A stretch of DNA of 40,312 bases, from the NCBI RefSeq assembly GCF_000146345.1, contig NZ_GL397071.1, positions 927,086-967,397 of the forward strand, written 5' to 3'. This DNA comes from Peptoniphilus duerdenii ATCC BAA-1640 (lineage in GTDB: Bacteria > Bacillota > Clostridia > Tissierellales > Peptoniphilaceae). A program made the position numbers and the translations under genes. This document shows, one piece after another, positions 23,641 to 33,574 of the stretch. Below the pieces are notes generated by a model. The model was not told the DNA's origin, did not search any database, and saw nothing but the letters and a program-made list of their open reading frames with translations. How positions within the stretch are numbered: position 1 is the first letter of the stretch; each line of letters starts with the position of its first letter.

Positions 23641-25503
23641 TTATTTACTTTGCTTTTTACTTTTTCTTCCTTGCTTCTTCCTAACTTCTGTCATAAATTC
23701 TGATTCCTTCGTCTTGGCGTCGAGATACTTTCCTGGTTCGATTAAATATAATTCTTCCTTAGCCCTTGTAAGCGCCACATAGAAAAGTCTTCTTTCTTCT
23801 TCGTAGTCGTTGTAGATTCCTCTATCCAATCTTTCGATGGAGCGAGAACTTGGAAGTATTCCTGAAGTCAAGTCGATGATAAATACTCTGTCAAACTCCA
23901 GTCCCTTTGCGGAATGCATCGTTGAAAATGTAAGGCTCGATGTGGATTTTGTTGGTTCTCTTAGTAGTTCGTCAAGATATTTTAATCTTCCGATGAATTC
24001 TTCGTAGGAGTCCACGTTCTTTGCAATTTGCATTAGGGTATATGCAAATTCACGAGATTCTTCGATGTTTTGTCCCATTCTCTTGCAGGAATTTTTCATG
24101 TAATCGCTATAATTTAGTTCGTAGAGGATGAAGTGAATCTTTTGGTACATGGTCTTTTTCTTCAGAGATTTGAAATCCAAAATCAATTCATAAAAATTAT
24201 CTTTGTAGTAGGAAGGAAGATCAGGATACTTGAGAAGCGCCTCCAAATAGTTGTCAGTCTGGATATTTTTTATATATTCCATCTGTCTTTTGCTGATGTA
24301 GCCTTTGATCTTGTAGTAAAAACTGTAGAAAATTTCGTAGTTAGATGGATCTATTGAAAAATCTATGATGTTTAAGATATCTCTAAATATAAAATTATTA
24401 TAGAATCTCAGTTTCGTGTCCCGAATATTAAATGGAATATTATTTCTTTCAAAATATTCCACAAGACCTAGGACTTGTGCGTTGTTTCTATATAGCACCG
24501 CAGAAGATTTGTCGTCGAGTTTACTTTTTATAAATTTAAATTGGTCTATCCTCGTCGGAAGCTTCACCAGGTACACCGGCTCTCTTTCTACCAAGGTCGA
24601 CTCAATAGTCTTGTCAAATCTCTCCCTGTTTCCTTCGATAAAAGTGTTTGCGCAGTCGATAATATGCCTTTGAGAACGGTAATTTCTCTGCATCTTGAAG
24701 ATGGTTGGGTGGATTCTCTCCTCGAACTTTTTAACTTCTTCCACGCTTGCTCCACGAAATCCGTAGATGGCTTGGTCATCATCTAAAACGACGAAGAGAT
24801 TGTTCTTAGGATGGGCGAGAAGCTCCATAATTCTAAATTGTGCAAAGGATGTGTCTTGACCTTCGTCCAGTTGATAGTACTTAAAGGTACTTCTCACTTT
24901 TTGTAGCACAAATTTATCGTTCAAGAGAATTTCGTAGGCTTTCGTAATCATATCGTCGAAGTCGATTAGATTCTTGGAAGCCTTGTAACTTTCGTAGCTA
25001 TGAAAGATTTCTTTAAATCCACTGATCTCAGAACCACGATTATCAACGAGTTCCTCCGGAGAAATGCACATATTCTTTACGTAGGAAATATCTGATAGGA
25101 GTGATTCCAAAATTTCATCAGTAGGATTCTTTTTATTTATATTTCTATAAATATTTTTTAGAATCTCCTGCTTGCTCGGTCTTTTTCCTTCTAGAAGATT
25201 GTAATTTACTCCGCGAAGCCTCTTGTGATAGTTTAGAATCCTATAACAAAATGCGTGGATAGTTGAGAATTCTGCATCATTTTTGCCGAAGAGTTCAAAA
25301 TATTTTCTCTTCATGTCAAGGCTCGATGCCTTTGAAAAGGTGATGGTCAAAATATTCTGTGGATCAACACCACTACTTATTAATTTGTTGGTTCTATGCA
25401 TGAGCATAGTGGTCTTACCAGCTCCTGGAACTGCGAGGACCATCGCCGGTCCATCTCGAAATTCTGTCGCGAGGAGCTGTTCTTTCGATAAAACTCTTTC
25501 CAT
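23641..25503 (-). CDS. UvrD/Rep-type superfamily 1 DNA helicase
   Basis: A 620-residue ATP-dependent 3'-5' helicase-like protein. Motifs in order are: Q-motif region LSKEQLLATEF, Walker A VPGAGKTT (25-32), motif Ia ITFSKASS, motif II LDEGQDTS (family usually DEFQD), motif III VVLDDDQAIYGFRGAS, motif IV RNYRSQRHII, motif V FSTMHSAKGLEFDRVFIIDL and motif VI FYVALTRAKEELYL. It is about 100 residues shorter than PcrA/UvrD; the C-terminus is basic (KKQGRKSKKQSK) and lacks the usual long tail, so it is likely an accessory repair helicase rather than PcrA itself. AAGGA lies before the ATG. It follows rpsT, beyond that gene's terminator, with no clear promoter of its own. Confidence 0.88.
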   Translation of the reverse strand: MERVLSKEQLLATEFRDGPAMVLAVPGAGKTTMLMHRTNKLISSGVDPQNILTITFSKASSLDMKRKYFELFGKNDAEFSTIHAFCYRILNYHKRLRGVNYNLLEGKRPSKQEILKNIYRNINKKNPTDEILESLLSDISYVKNMCISPEELVDNRGSEISGFKEIFHSYESYKASKNLIDFDDMITKAYEILLNDKFVLQKVRSTFKYYQLDEGQDTSFAQFRIMELLAHPKNNLFVVLDDDQAIYGFRGASVEEVKKFEERIHPTIFKMQRNYRSQRHIIDCANTFIEGNRERFDKTIESTLVEREPVYLVKLPTRIDQFKFIKSKLDDKSSAVLYRNNAQVLGLVEYFERNNIPFNIRDTKLRFYNNFIFRDILNIIDFSIDPSNYEIFYSFYYKIKGYISKRQMEYIKNIQTDNYLEALLKYPDLPSYYKDNFYELILDFKSLKKKTMYQKIHFILYELNYSDYMKNSCKRMGQNIEESREFAYTLMQIAKNVDSYEEFIGRLKYLDELLREPTKSTSSLTFSTMHSAKGLEFDRVFIIDLTSGILPSSRSIERLDRGIYNDYEEERRLFYVALTRAKEELYLIEPGKYLDAKTKESEFMTEVRKKQGRKSKKQSK

Positions 25504-25529
25504 ATGTATCCTTATCTGTAAAAGGGTAT

Positions 25530-25553
25530 TAAAAAAGGAAGGTAAACCTTCCT
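25530..25553 (-). terminator. Terminator after rpsT
   Basis: On the minus strand AGGAAGGT-TT-ACCTTCCT is followed by TTTTTAAT. Leakage through it may supply the helicase gene. Confidence 0.85.
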
Positions 25554-25562
25554 ATTAAAATG

Positions 25563-25826
25563 CTAGATTGCATTATTAAGTCTCTTTGTAAGTCTAGAAA
25601 TTTTTCTTGCAGCTTCGTTTTTGTGAATTACATTTTTAACGGAAGCTTTTTTAAGTTTCTTATCTACATCTTTTAAGATTTCTCTAGCTTCATCGAAGTT
25701 TCCTTCAGCTAATGTCTTTTCAAATTTCTTTATAACTGTTTTGAATTCAGTTTTTCTAGCTTTGTTTCTTAGTCTATTTCTATTTCCAATTTCGATTCTT
25801 TTCTTTGCAGATTTAATATTTGCCAC
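25563..25826 (-). CDS. rpsT: Ribosomal protein S20
   Basis: An 87-residue, very basic 30S subunit protein that binds 16S rRNA. The start MANIKSAKKRIEIGNRNRLRNKARK and the end HKNEAARKISRLTKRLN are diagnostic. GGAGGTGA lies before the ATG. It has its own promoter (25861-25889) and terminator, so it is a separate unit in the minus-strand lepB-lepA-hemW-rpsT-helicase run. Confidence 0.97.
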   Translation of the reverse strand: MANIKSAKKRIEIGNRNRLRNKARKTEFKTVIKKFEKTLAEGNFDEAREILKDVDKKLKKASVKNVIHKNEAARKISRLTKRLNNAI

Positions 25827-25860
25827 TTATTTCACCTCCATTAATTATTACGCTCTTAGT

Positions 25861-25889
25861 ATTTTACCACGAGGGCAACGAGTTTGCAA
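25861..25889 (-). promoter_or_regulatory. Promoter of rpsT
   Basis: On the minus strand TTGCAA (25889-25884), a 17-bp spacer and TAAAAT (25866-25861) with an upstream TGG give an extended -10. The -35 lies just past the hemW stop codon. The predicted leader is about 30 nt. Confidence 0.7.
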
Positions 25890-25892
25890 GAG

Positions 25893-27014
25893 TTATTTCA
25901 TGAAATCAAGCTCTACCTGATTAGAAATATCTCTGCCGTAATCGGTTAAAAATATCCGATTATTTTCCATGCGAATGGTTTTGTATTTTAAATTTTTTTC
26001 AATTTCTTCTTTGTAATATTTTTTTATGTCGATGCCAAATCTATTTTCTGCATCTTCTATATCCACACCATCATTAAGCCTAAGTCCCATAATCATGTAT
26101 TCATGGAGCCTGTCAATATTTTTTAATCTTTCTCTAAATATTTGAGGAAGTCTACCTTCATCGATCATTTCAAAATAATCTTTAAAATTATCCGTATTTG
26201 TGTATCTGTATTCGCCAATGCTTGACGATGCAGATAGACCATAGCCTAAATATTCTTTTATTTTCCAGTATCTCAAATTATGCACCGATTCATATCCACT
26301 CTTTGCAAAATTTGAAATTTCATACTGATGGTATCCTAGGTTCTCAAGGCCTTCCACTACTCGATGATACATCTTTCTATCCAGTTCTTCATTAGGAAAG
26401 GTGTACCTTCCTTCTTCGTAAAACTTCTCCATTGGAGTTCCAGGTTCAATTATAAGACTATAATAGGAAATATGCTCTGGATTTAATTTTTCAATTTCTC
26501 TTAGAGAATCTTCAACGTCATCCATTTTCTGATCTGGAAGGGCAAGCATAAGATCCAGGTTTAGATTTTTAAATCCCACTTCTCTAATATTTTTAGCGGC
26601 AGAGAATGTGTCGCTATTTTTGTGAACCCTGCCGATTTTCTTTAAGATATCTTCGTTGAAGGATTGAACTCCCATGGAGATTCGATTAATTCCTAAGTCT
26701 TTGTAAACCTTTAATTTTTCTTTGGTAATCGAGTTAGGATTTGCCTCCAAGGTTATTTCAATATCTTCTGTCCAAGGATACTTCTTCAAAACATTAAAAA
26801 TATCTTCTATATATTTTGAATCAACAAAAGAGGGGGTTCCTCCTCCTATAAATATGGAATTAATTTCATCTTTAGGAGGATTCATCCCCATCTCTTTAAT
26901 TAAATATTTAAAATAATTTTCTATATTTTCTTCTGAAATGCAGCTGTAGGATGTGAAGTCACAGTAGTTGCATTTTTTTATACAGAAGGGAATGTGAATG
27001 TAGATTGATGTCAT
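25893..27014 (-). CDS. hemW: Radical SAM haem chaperone HemW
   Basis: A 373-residue cytosolic radical SAM protein related to oxygen-independent coproporphyrinogen oxidase. The cluster motif C11-x3-C15-x2-C18 reads [40 protein letters not shown] and the C-terminal wing-like region ([11 protein letters not shown]) fit HemW. Proteins of this subgroup insert haem rather than make it, and are often misnamed HemN. It overlaps the lepA stop by 4 bp, the common lepA-hemW pairing. Confidence 0.92.
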   Translation of the reverse strand: MTSIYIHIPFCIKKCNYCDFTSYSCISEENIENYFKYLIKEMGMNPPKDEINSIFIGGGTPSFVDSKYIEDIFNVLKKYPWTEDIEITLEANPNSITKEKLKVYKDLGINRISMGVQSFNEDILKKIGRVHKNSDTFSAAKNIREVGFKNLNLDLMLALPDQKMDDVEDSLREIEKLNPEHISYYSLIIEPGTPMEKFYEEGRYTFPNEELDRKMYHRVVEGLENLGYHQYEISNFAKSGYESVHNLRYWKIKEYLGYGLSASSSIGEYRYTNTDNFKDYFEMIDEGRLPQIFRERLKNIDRLHEYMIMGLRLNDGVDIEDAENRFGIDIKKYYKEEIEKNLKYKTIRMENNRIFLTDYGRDISNQVELDFMK

Positions 27015-28819
27015 TTTTCTTCGTCGTATTTTAGTACTGTTAAGAATGCTTCTTGTGGCACTTCTACAGAACCGATGGATCTCATTCTCTTCTTACCTTC
27101 TTTTTGTTTTTCAAGAAGTTTTCTCTTTCTTGAAATATCTCCACCGTAGCACTTAGCAAGTACGTCTTTTCTAAGGGCTCTTATGGTTTCACGAGCGATG
27201 ATCTTCGCGCCAATGGCAGCTTGGATTGGAATTGCAAATTGATGTCTTGGAATTACATCCGTTAGCTTTTCGCAAATTCTTCTGCCTCTTGCATAGGCTG
27301 TGTCCTTGTGAACGATCATTGAGAAGGCATCCACAAGTTCAGAATTTATAAGAATATCCATCTTCACAAGTTCTGAGCGTTTGTATCCGGTAAGTTCGTA
27401 GTCGTAGCTTGCGTATCCACGAGTTTTGGATTTAAGCGCATCGAAGAAGTCGTAGATAACTTCGTTAAGTGGAAGGTCGTAACTAATTAGAGTTCTAGTT
27501 TCTTCCAAGTACTGCATATCTATAAAGATTCCGCGCCTGTTTTGGCAAAGTTCCATAACTGCCCCCACATAATCTGTAGGAGTCATGATCTCTGCACGAA
27601 CGATAGGTTCTTCCATAAATTCTATTTCAGTTGGATCAGGTAGGTTGGATGGATTTTGGATTTCAAATACTTTGTGATCCACAGTGTGTACCTTGTAGAT
27701 AACTGAAGGTGCGGTGGTGATAATATTTAAATCAAATTCTCTTTCAAGTCTTTCTTGGATGATTTCCATGTGAAGAAGACCTAAGAATCCACATCTAAAA
27801 CCAAATCCCAAAGCAACAGAAGTTTCTGCATCAAAGGATAGGGCAGCGTCGTTTACCTGTAATTTTTCCAAAGCTTCTCTAACTGCGGTGTATTCTTCTC
27901 CTTCACCAGGATAGATTCCGCAGAATACCATCGGTTGAACTTGTTTGTAACCAGGGAGAGCCTTCTCAGTAGGACGAGATTTTTCTGTAACAGTATCACC
28001 GACACGAGCTTCCTTCACTTCTTTTATAGAAGCGGTGAAGTATCCAACATCTCCTGCAGAAAGTTCACTTAGACTCATAAGTCCAGAAGTGGTTACACCG
28101 ACTTCCACAACTTCAAAGGTTGCACCGTTTGACATCATTTGAATTTCCATGCCAGGTTTAATAACTCCGTCGAAAACTCTGATGTAACAGATAACTCCCT
28201 TGTAAGAGTCGTAGTAAGAGTCAAAGATTAGAGCCTTTAAAGGAGCCTTTGCATCTCCAGTTGGATGGGGCACAGCTTCAATAATTTTATCGAAGACAGC
28301 TTCCATTCCCACGCCAGTCTTAGCAGAGATAAGAGGAGCATCATGAGCATCGATTCCGATAATATCTTCTATTTCTTGCTTAACTTCTTCAGGTCTTGCA
28401 GCAGGTAGGTCAATCTTATTTATAATTGGCACGAGCTCCAAGTCTTGGTCGATGGCAAGGTACACATTGGCAAGGGTTTGCGCCTCCACACCTTGGGATG
28501 CATCCACCACCACAAGGGCACCTTCACAAGCTTGAAGTGACCTTGAAACTTCGTAGTTAAAATCCACGTGACCAGGAGTGTCGATTAAGTTTAAAAGATA
28601 TTCCTGTCCGTCCTTAGCTTTATACACAAGCCTAACGGCTTTTAATTTAATTGTAATTCCACGTTCACGTTCAAGATCCATTGAATCTAGAACTTGGGAG
28701 TCCATCTCTCTTTCAGTAAGCATCCCAGTCATTTCAATCAGCCTATCGGCGAGGGTACTCTTACCGTGGTCAATATGGGCAATTATAGAAAAGTTACGAA
28801 TATTTTTTTGTCTGTCCAT
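27011..28819 (-). CDS. lepA: Elongation factor 4 (LepA) GTPase
   Basis: A 602-residue translational GTPase that acts on stalled or back-translocated ribosomes and in 30S assembly. G1 is AHIDHGKST, switch I ERGITIK, G3 DTPGHVDF and G4 NKIDLP. The LepA-specific C-terminal domain is present ([21 protein letters not shown]). Its ATG shares one base with the lepB stop (TAATG) and its stop overlaps hemW, so lepB-lepA-hemW are translationally coupled. Confidence 0.98.
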   Translation of the reverse strand: MDRQKNIRNFSIIAHIDHGKSTLADRLIEMTGMLTEREMDSQVLDSMDLERERGITIKLKAVRLVYKAKDGQEYLLNLIDTPGHVDFNYEVSRSLQACEGALVVVDASQGVEAQTLANVYLAIDQDLELVPIINKIDLPAARPEEVKQEIEDIIGIDAHDAPLISAKTGVGMEAVFDKIIEAVPHPTGDAKAPLKALIFDSYYDSYKGVICYIRVFDGVIKPGMEIQMMSNGATFEVVEVGVTTSGLMSLSELSAGDVGYFTASIKEVKEARVGDTVTEKSRPTEKALPGYKQVQPMVFCGIYPGEGEEYTAVREALEKLQVNDAALSFDAETSVALGFGFRCGFLGLLHMEIIQERLEREFDLNIITTAPSVIYKVHTVDHKVFEIQNPSNLPDPTEIEFMEEPIVRAEIMTPTDYVGAVMELCQNRRGIFIDMQYLEETRTLISYDLPLNEVIYDFFDALKSKTRGYASYDYELTGYKRSELVKMDILINSELVDAFSMIVHKDTAYARGRRICEKLTDVIPRHQFAIPIQAAIGAKIIARETIRALRKDVLAKCYGGDISRKRKLLEKQKEGKKRMRSIGSVEVPQEAFLTVLKYDEEK

Positions 28820-29358
28820 TAATTCTCCTTATCTTTATAAACGATAGATGTGGCTGATTTGAAAGGGAAGAATCTATAAACTGCAAAGGAGTAGATATTC
28901 TTCTTGGTTATAGGGCCAAAAGCTCTCGAGTCCTCCGAGTTTAGACGATTGTCTCCCATTACAAAATATTCGCCATCACCTAGCACAAATTCATCATCTA
29001 TATCTCCATTTAGATGGGCTGGAGTAAAATCTTTTACATAAGGCTCGTCAAGGAGCTTGCCATCTATGTAAACTTGTCCGTCTTTAATAGTTACAGTCTC
29101 ACCAGGAAGACCGATAACTCTCTTTATAAATTTTCTTTTTTCTCCAGGAATTGGAGGTTTTATAACAACGATTGAATCTCTTTCTACCTCTTGAAACTTC
29201 TTGTAAGATAAGCAGAATAAAAGATCTTTGTGGTGAAGAGTATTTTCCATACTCGCACCATTAACCGATGCAATATTGAATACATAATTTCTAATAAGCA
29301 GTCCTAAAATAACTGCAATAACTATACTTTTAATAAGCGATATACTTTCTTTTGACAT
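28819..29358 (-). CDS. lepB: Signal peptidase I
   Basis: A 179-residue membrane protease that cleaves Sec and Tat signal peptides outside the membrane. There is one N-terminal TM (about 8-27). The catalytic serine lies in NGASMENTL and the lysine in [11 protein letters not shown]; the [16 protein letters not shown] box is intact. The serine box has asparagine where most family members have proline (SMxPTL). AGGAGGT precedes the ATG, and a probable promoter with an extended -10 TGA-TAAAAT (29388-29380, minus strand) lies about 20 bp upstream. Confidence 0.95.
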   Translation of the reverse strand: MSKESISLIKSIVIAVILGLLIRNYVFNIASVNGASMENTLHHKDLLFCLSYKKFQEVERDSIVVIKPPIPGEKRKFIKRVIGLPGETVTIKDGQVYIDGKLLDEPYVKDFTPAHLNGDIDDEFVLGDGEYFVMGDNRLNSEDSRAFGPITKKNIYSFAVYRFFPFKSATSIVYKDKEN

Positions 29359-29400
29359 AGTTACCTCCTATAGACCTTTATTTTATCATAGTTATGCGGA

Positions 29401-29659
29401 TTTAAAAAGATAGTTAATGAGGAATGGGGTAGAGAAGAATAAAAATAATTTTAAATTGGAAAATTTTTAATAGCATATTCAAAAAAATATTTTTCATTTG
29501 ATAATTGTTTAAAAAATTTTAAATAAATACTAAATAGTTTTTAAAAACATATATATAATGGAAAGAAAAATAAAAATAGCTAAAAAAATTATAAAAAGCC
29601 TTTAAAAATAAATAAATTTTAAAATTAAGTGAAAATTATAAGTATTTTCTGTATTGCTA
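29401..29659. other. AT-rich divergent spacer between lepB and rpoB
   Basis: No gene is seen. Long A and T tracts run up to the rpoB promoter and could act as an UP element. A few TATAAT-like strings occur (for example near 29553) without matching -35 boxes. Confidence 0.5.
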
Positions 29660-29688
29660 TTGGAAACCTTGACATATAGTGTTATAAT
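29660..29688 (+). promoter_or_regulatory. Main promoter of the rpoBC-rpsLG-fusA operon
   Basis: TTGGAA (29660-29665), a 17-bp spacer and a perfect TATAAT (29683-29688) with an upstream TGT extended -10. An alternative pair is TTGACA (29669-29674) with TAAATT (29691-29696, 16 bp), partly overlapping. The transcript should start near 29695, giving a leader of about 75 nt. Confidence 0.65.
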
Positions 29689-29706
29689 AATAAATTGCAT
29701 AATAAT

Positions 29707-29736
29707 AATTTAGAGTGGACTAGTAGGCTCTAAATT
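29707..29736 (+). promoter_or_regulatory. Hairpin in the rpoB leader
   Basis: AATTTAGAG (29707-29715) pairs perfectly with CTCTAAATT (29728-29736) around a 12-nt loop, in the 5' leader of rpoB. No T run follows. It may stabilise the message or serve in feedback control; this is inference. Confidence 0.4.
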
Positions 29737-29769
29737 TAACGTTTATATACCAAAAGTAGGGGTGATTTG

Positions 29770-32700
29770 ATGGTACATCCTGTTAAATACGGGAAACGCG
29801 AAAGAATGAGTTTTTCAAGGATTGAGGAGGTTTTAAGCTTACCTAACTTAATCGAAGTACAGACTAGCTCATATAAATGGCTTCTTGATGAAGGACTTAA
29901 AGAAGTTTTTGAAGATGTAAGTCCGATTGAAGACTACGCCGGCAATTTAATCTTGGAGTTTGTTGATTATAAACTTCACGAAGAACAAGCAAAGTACGAT
30001 ATAGATGAGTCAAAGGCGAGGGATACTAACTACGCTGCGCCACTTAAAGTGATGGTTAGACTTATCAACACAAAGACCGGAGAAGTCAAAGAACAAGAAG
30101 TGTTTATGGGAGATCTTCCTCTTATGACACCAACAGGCACATTTATTATAAATGGTGCGGAACGTGTAGTAGTTTCTCAGCTTGTTAGAAGCCCGGGTGC
30201 TTACTACAAACAAGAAACTGATAAGGTAGGTAGAAAACTTATTTCTGCTACTCTTATTCCAAACAGAGGAGCTTGGCTAGAATACGAAACAGACTCACAA
30301 AGCGTAATTAACGTTAGAATAGATAGAACTAGAAAGATACCAATTACAGTGCTTCTACGTGCAATTGGTTTAGAGTCAAATGAAGAAATTACAGAATTTT
30401 TAGGTGAATCAGAACTACTTCTTAGAACTTTTGAAAAAGATTTGACTACTAATAAAGAAGAAGCTCTTATAGAAATTTACAAAAAACTAAGACCTGGCGA
30501 ACCACCTACTCTAGATTCTGCGCAAAGTCTCTTCGAAAATATGTTTTTCGATTACAAGAGATATGACCTTGCCCATGTAGGTAGATACAAGTTTAACAAG
30601 AAACTTTCTATCGCATCTAGAATAGAAGGTCAATTCGTTGCAGAAGATATTATCGATACGCTTACAGGAGAAATCCTAGCTAAAGCTGGAGATAAACTTA
30701 CAAGAGAAGATGCTTTTAGAATAGAAAATGCAGGAGTTAATACGGTTACTGTTTTAATCAAGGCAATCCACGCTGGTGACGAAGATAGAAAAGTAATTGT
30801 ACACGGAAACAACTTCTCAATTCCAAAGAATTATGATCTTCCTTTCGATTTAAAAGATCTAGGCTTTAAGGAAAAGATTTATCTTCCAGTATTTGAAGAA
30901 ATATACAATGAATTTTCAAACGATGAAGAAGCTTTCAAGGCAGAACTTATAAAAAGAAAATTCGACCTTTCTCCAAAACATATTTTAGTAGATGATATGT
31001 TAGCTTCTGTTTCATATGAGTTCGGACTTTCACAAGGAGTTGGAACTACAGATGATATTGACCATCTAGGCAATAGAAGAATCAGATCAGTTGGAGAACT
31101 TCTGCAAAACCAATTTAGAATTGGTATTTCCAGAATGGAAAGAGTAATAAAAGAGAGAATGACTGTACAAGATGCGGATACTACAACACCACAATCTCTT
31201 ATAAATATAAGACCAGTGACAGCTGCAATTAAAGAATTTTTCGGTTCATCACAGCTATCACAATTCATGGATCAAAACAATCCACTTTCTGAACTTACTC
31301 ACAAGAGAAGACTTTCAGCTCTAGGACCTGGAGGACTATCTCGTGATAGAGCTGGTTTCGAAGTGCGTGACGTACACAACTCCCACTACGGAAGAATGTG
31401 TCCGATTGAGACCCCAGAAGGACCAAACATCGGTCTTATCACTTCTCTAACCACCTATGCGAGAATAAATGAATATGGATTCATAGAAGCTCCTTATAGA
31501 AAGGTAAAACTTGGAGAAGGAATCGTAACAGATGAAATTGAATATTTAACAGCAGACGTTGAATACGAACAAATCATTGCCCAATCAAACGAAATTTTGG
31601 ATGAAGATGGAAAATTCGTAAACTCTAGAATCGTTGCAAGAGGACCAGAAGGTGTGGTTGACTTCTTCGATTCAGACAAGGTTACCTACATGGACGTAAG
31701 CCCTAAGCAAATAGTAGCTGTAGGTACTGCGATGATTCCATTCCTAGAAAACGACGACGCAAACCGTGCCCTAATGGGAGCCAACATGCAACGTCAAGCA
31801 GTGCCACTTCTAAAGACAGAAGCTCCTATTATAGGAACAGGAATAGAATACCGCGCAGCTAAAGACTCTGGGGTTGTAATCGTTGCAACAGATGACGGAG
31901 TAATTGAAAAAGTAGATTCAAAATCAATTACTCTTAAAAGAGATGAGGACGGCAAAGTAATAAACTTTAAACTTCACAAATTTGTAGGCGGAAACCAAGG
32001 CACCACCATCAACCAAAGACCTATCGTAAAAGAAGGTCAAAAGGTTAAGGCTGGAGAAGTAATAGCCGACGGACCATCTACAGATATGGGTGAAATGGCA
32101 CTTGGTAAGAATATCCTAATCGCATTTATGAACTGGGAAGGATATAACTACGAAGACGCTATGCTAGTAAACAAAGATCTAGTTATAAACGATGTACTAA
32201 CTTCACTTCATATAGAAGAATACGAATCTGAAGCTCGTGATACTAAACTAGGACCAGAAGAAATCACAAGGGACATTCCAAATGTCGGGGATGATATGCT
32301 TAAGGATCTAGATGAACGTGGAATCATAAGAGTTGGAGCGGAAGTTAAACCTGGAGACATCCTAGTAGGTAAAGTAACTCCTAAGGGAGAAGGGGACCAA
32401 AGTCCAGAAGAAAGACTACTGCGTGCAATCTTTGGAGAAAAATCTCGTGAAGTAAGAGATACATCTCTTAGACTTCCTCATGGGGAACAGGGAATTGTCG
32501 TAGATGTTAAGACATTTAGAAGATCTACAGGAGATGAACTTCAACCAGGAGTTCAAGAAATGGTAAGGGTATTTATCGCTACGAAGAGAAAAATCCAAGT
32601 AGGAGATAAGATGTGTGGTCGTCACGGCAACAAGGGTGTTATCTCAAGGGTAATGCCTGCAGAAGACATGCCATACATGCCTGATGGAACTCCAATCCAA

Positions 32701-33552
32701 ATCGTTCTAAATCCACTAGGGGTACCTTCCCGTATGAACCTAGGACAAGTACTAGAAGTTCACTTGGGACTTGCAGCTAGAAAACTCGGTTGGAAAGTTG
32801 CAACACCAGTATTTGACGGAGCAAACGAACAAGATATTATAGATTCATTAGAAAAAGCTGGACTTCCAGCAGATGGGAAGATTCAACTAAGGGACGGAAG
32901 AACCGGAGAAGAATTCGACCATCCAGTAACAGTAGGAATAATGTACATGCTTAAACTTCACCACCTTGTAGATGAAAAGATTCACGCAAGAAGTACAGGA
33001 CCTTATTCACTAGTAACTCAACAACCTCTAGGAGGTAAGGCTCAGTTCGGTGGACAAAGATTCGGGGAAATGGAAGTTTGGGCACTTGAAGCCTACGGCG
33101 CATCCTACACACTACAAGAAATGCTTACAGTTAAATCAGATGATATTGTAGGTCGTGTAAAGACTTATGAAGCAATCGTAAAAGGCGAAAATATTCAAAA
33201 GCCTGGCGTACCAGAAAGTTTCAAGGTTCTAATAAAAGAATTGGAAGCACTTGCATTAGAAATACAAGTATTAGACGAAGACAAGAACTTAGTCGACTTA
33301 CAAGTAGATGAAGAAGATCTAGCAAGAATAGATCAAGGTGCAGCAGAAACAGAAGAAGATATTAAGGAACTTATAGAAGGAACTTCTCACCTTTCAAGAA
33401 TTTCATCAAAAGAAATCGAAAATATGTCCATCGAAGAAGACGATGAGGATGACGATGATGAGCCATCATTCATAAAGGTCATAACCGGCGAAGATGCTGA
33501 AGATATGATGGATGATATGGACGATGACGACGATATGGAAGAGGAAGAATAG
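29770..33552 (+). CDS. rpoB: RNA polymerase beta subunit
   Basis: A 1260-residue catalytic subunit of RNA polymerase. The start [21 protein letters not shown] is typical of Clostridia-like RpoB; ATG 29770 has GGGGTGA 4-5 nt before it and is preferred to an adjacent TTG (29767). The rifampicin region keeps the sensitive residues ([31 protein letters not shown]). The C-terminus ends in a long acidic tail of about 38 residues rich in D and E after the last conserved domain. It heads the operon directly; rplKAJL genes, usually upstream, are not here. rpoC follows after 22 bp. Confidence 0.98.
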   Translation: MVHPVKYGKRERMSFSRIEEVLSLPNLIEVQTSSYKWLLDEGLKEVFEDVSPIEDYAGNLILEFVDYKLHEEQAKYDIDESKARDTNYAAPLKVMVRLINTKTGEVKEQEVFMGDLPLMTPTGTFIINGAERVVVSQLVRSPGAYYKQETDKVGRKLISATLIPNRGAWLEYETDSQSVINVRIDRTRKIPITVLLRAIGLESNEEITEFLGESELLLRTFEKDLTTNKEEALIEIYKKLRPGEPPTLDSAQSLFENMFFDYKRYDLAHVGRYKFNKKLSIASRIEGQFVAEDIIDTLTGEILAKAGDKLTREDAFRIENAGVNTVTVLIKAIHAGDEDRKVIVHGNNFSIPKNYDLPFDLKDLGFKEKIYLPVFEEIYNEFSNDEEAFKAELIKRKFDLSPKHILVDDMLASVSYEFGLSQGVGTTDDIDHLGNRRIRSVGELLQNQFRIGISRMERVIKERMTVQDADTTTPQSLINIRPVTAAIKEFFGSSQLSQFMDQNNPLSELTHKRRLSALGPGGLSRDRAGFEVRDVHNSHYGRMCPIETPEGPNIGLITSLTTYARINEYGFIEAPYRKVKLGEGIVTDEIEYLTADVEYEQIIAQSNEILDEDGKFVNSRIVARGPEGVVDFFDSDKVTYMDVSPKQIVAVGTAMIPFLENDDANRALMGANMQRQAVPLLKTEAPIIGTGIEYRAAKDSGVVIVATDDGVIEKVDSKSITLKRDEDGKVINFKLHKFVGGNQGTTINQRPIVKEGQKVKAGEVIADGPSTDMGEMALGKNILIAFMNWEGYNYEDAMLVNKDLVINDVLTSLHIEEYESEARDTKLGPEEITRDIPNVGDDMLKDLDERGIIRVGAEVKPGDILVGKVTPKGEGDQSPEERLLRAIFGEKSREVRDTSLRLPHGEQGIVVDVKTFRRSTGDELQPGVQEMVRVFIATKRKIQVGDKMCGRHGNKGVISRVMPAEDMPYMPDGTPIQIVLNPLGVPSRMNLGQVLEVHLGLAARKLGWKVATPVFDGANEQDIIDSLEKAGLPADGKIQLRDGRTGEEFDHPVTVGIMYMLKLHHLVDEKIHARSTGPYSLVTQQPLGGKAQFGGQRFGEMEVWALEAYGASYTLQEMLTVKSDDIVGRVKTYEAIVKGENIQKPGVPESFKVLIKELEALALEIQVLDEDKNLVDLQVDEEDLARIDQGAAETEEDIKELIEGTSHLSRISSKEIENMSIEEDDEDDDDEPSFIKVITGEDAEDMMDDMDDDDDMEEEE

Positions 33553-33574
33553 TTCTTTAAGAAAGGAGATTCAT

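Noticed and set aside
29669-29688. TTGACA (29669) paired with TATAAT (29683) as the rpoB promoter
   Set aside because: The spacer would be only 8 bp; TTGGAA at 29660 gives 17 bp to the same TATAAT.
33512-33574. Upstream start for rpoC inside the rpoB end
   Set aside because: The added residues do not resemble RpoC; TTG 33575 has AAAGGAGA at good spacing.
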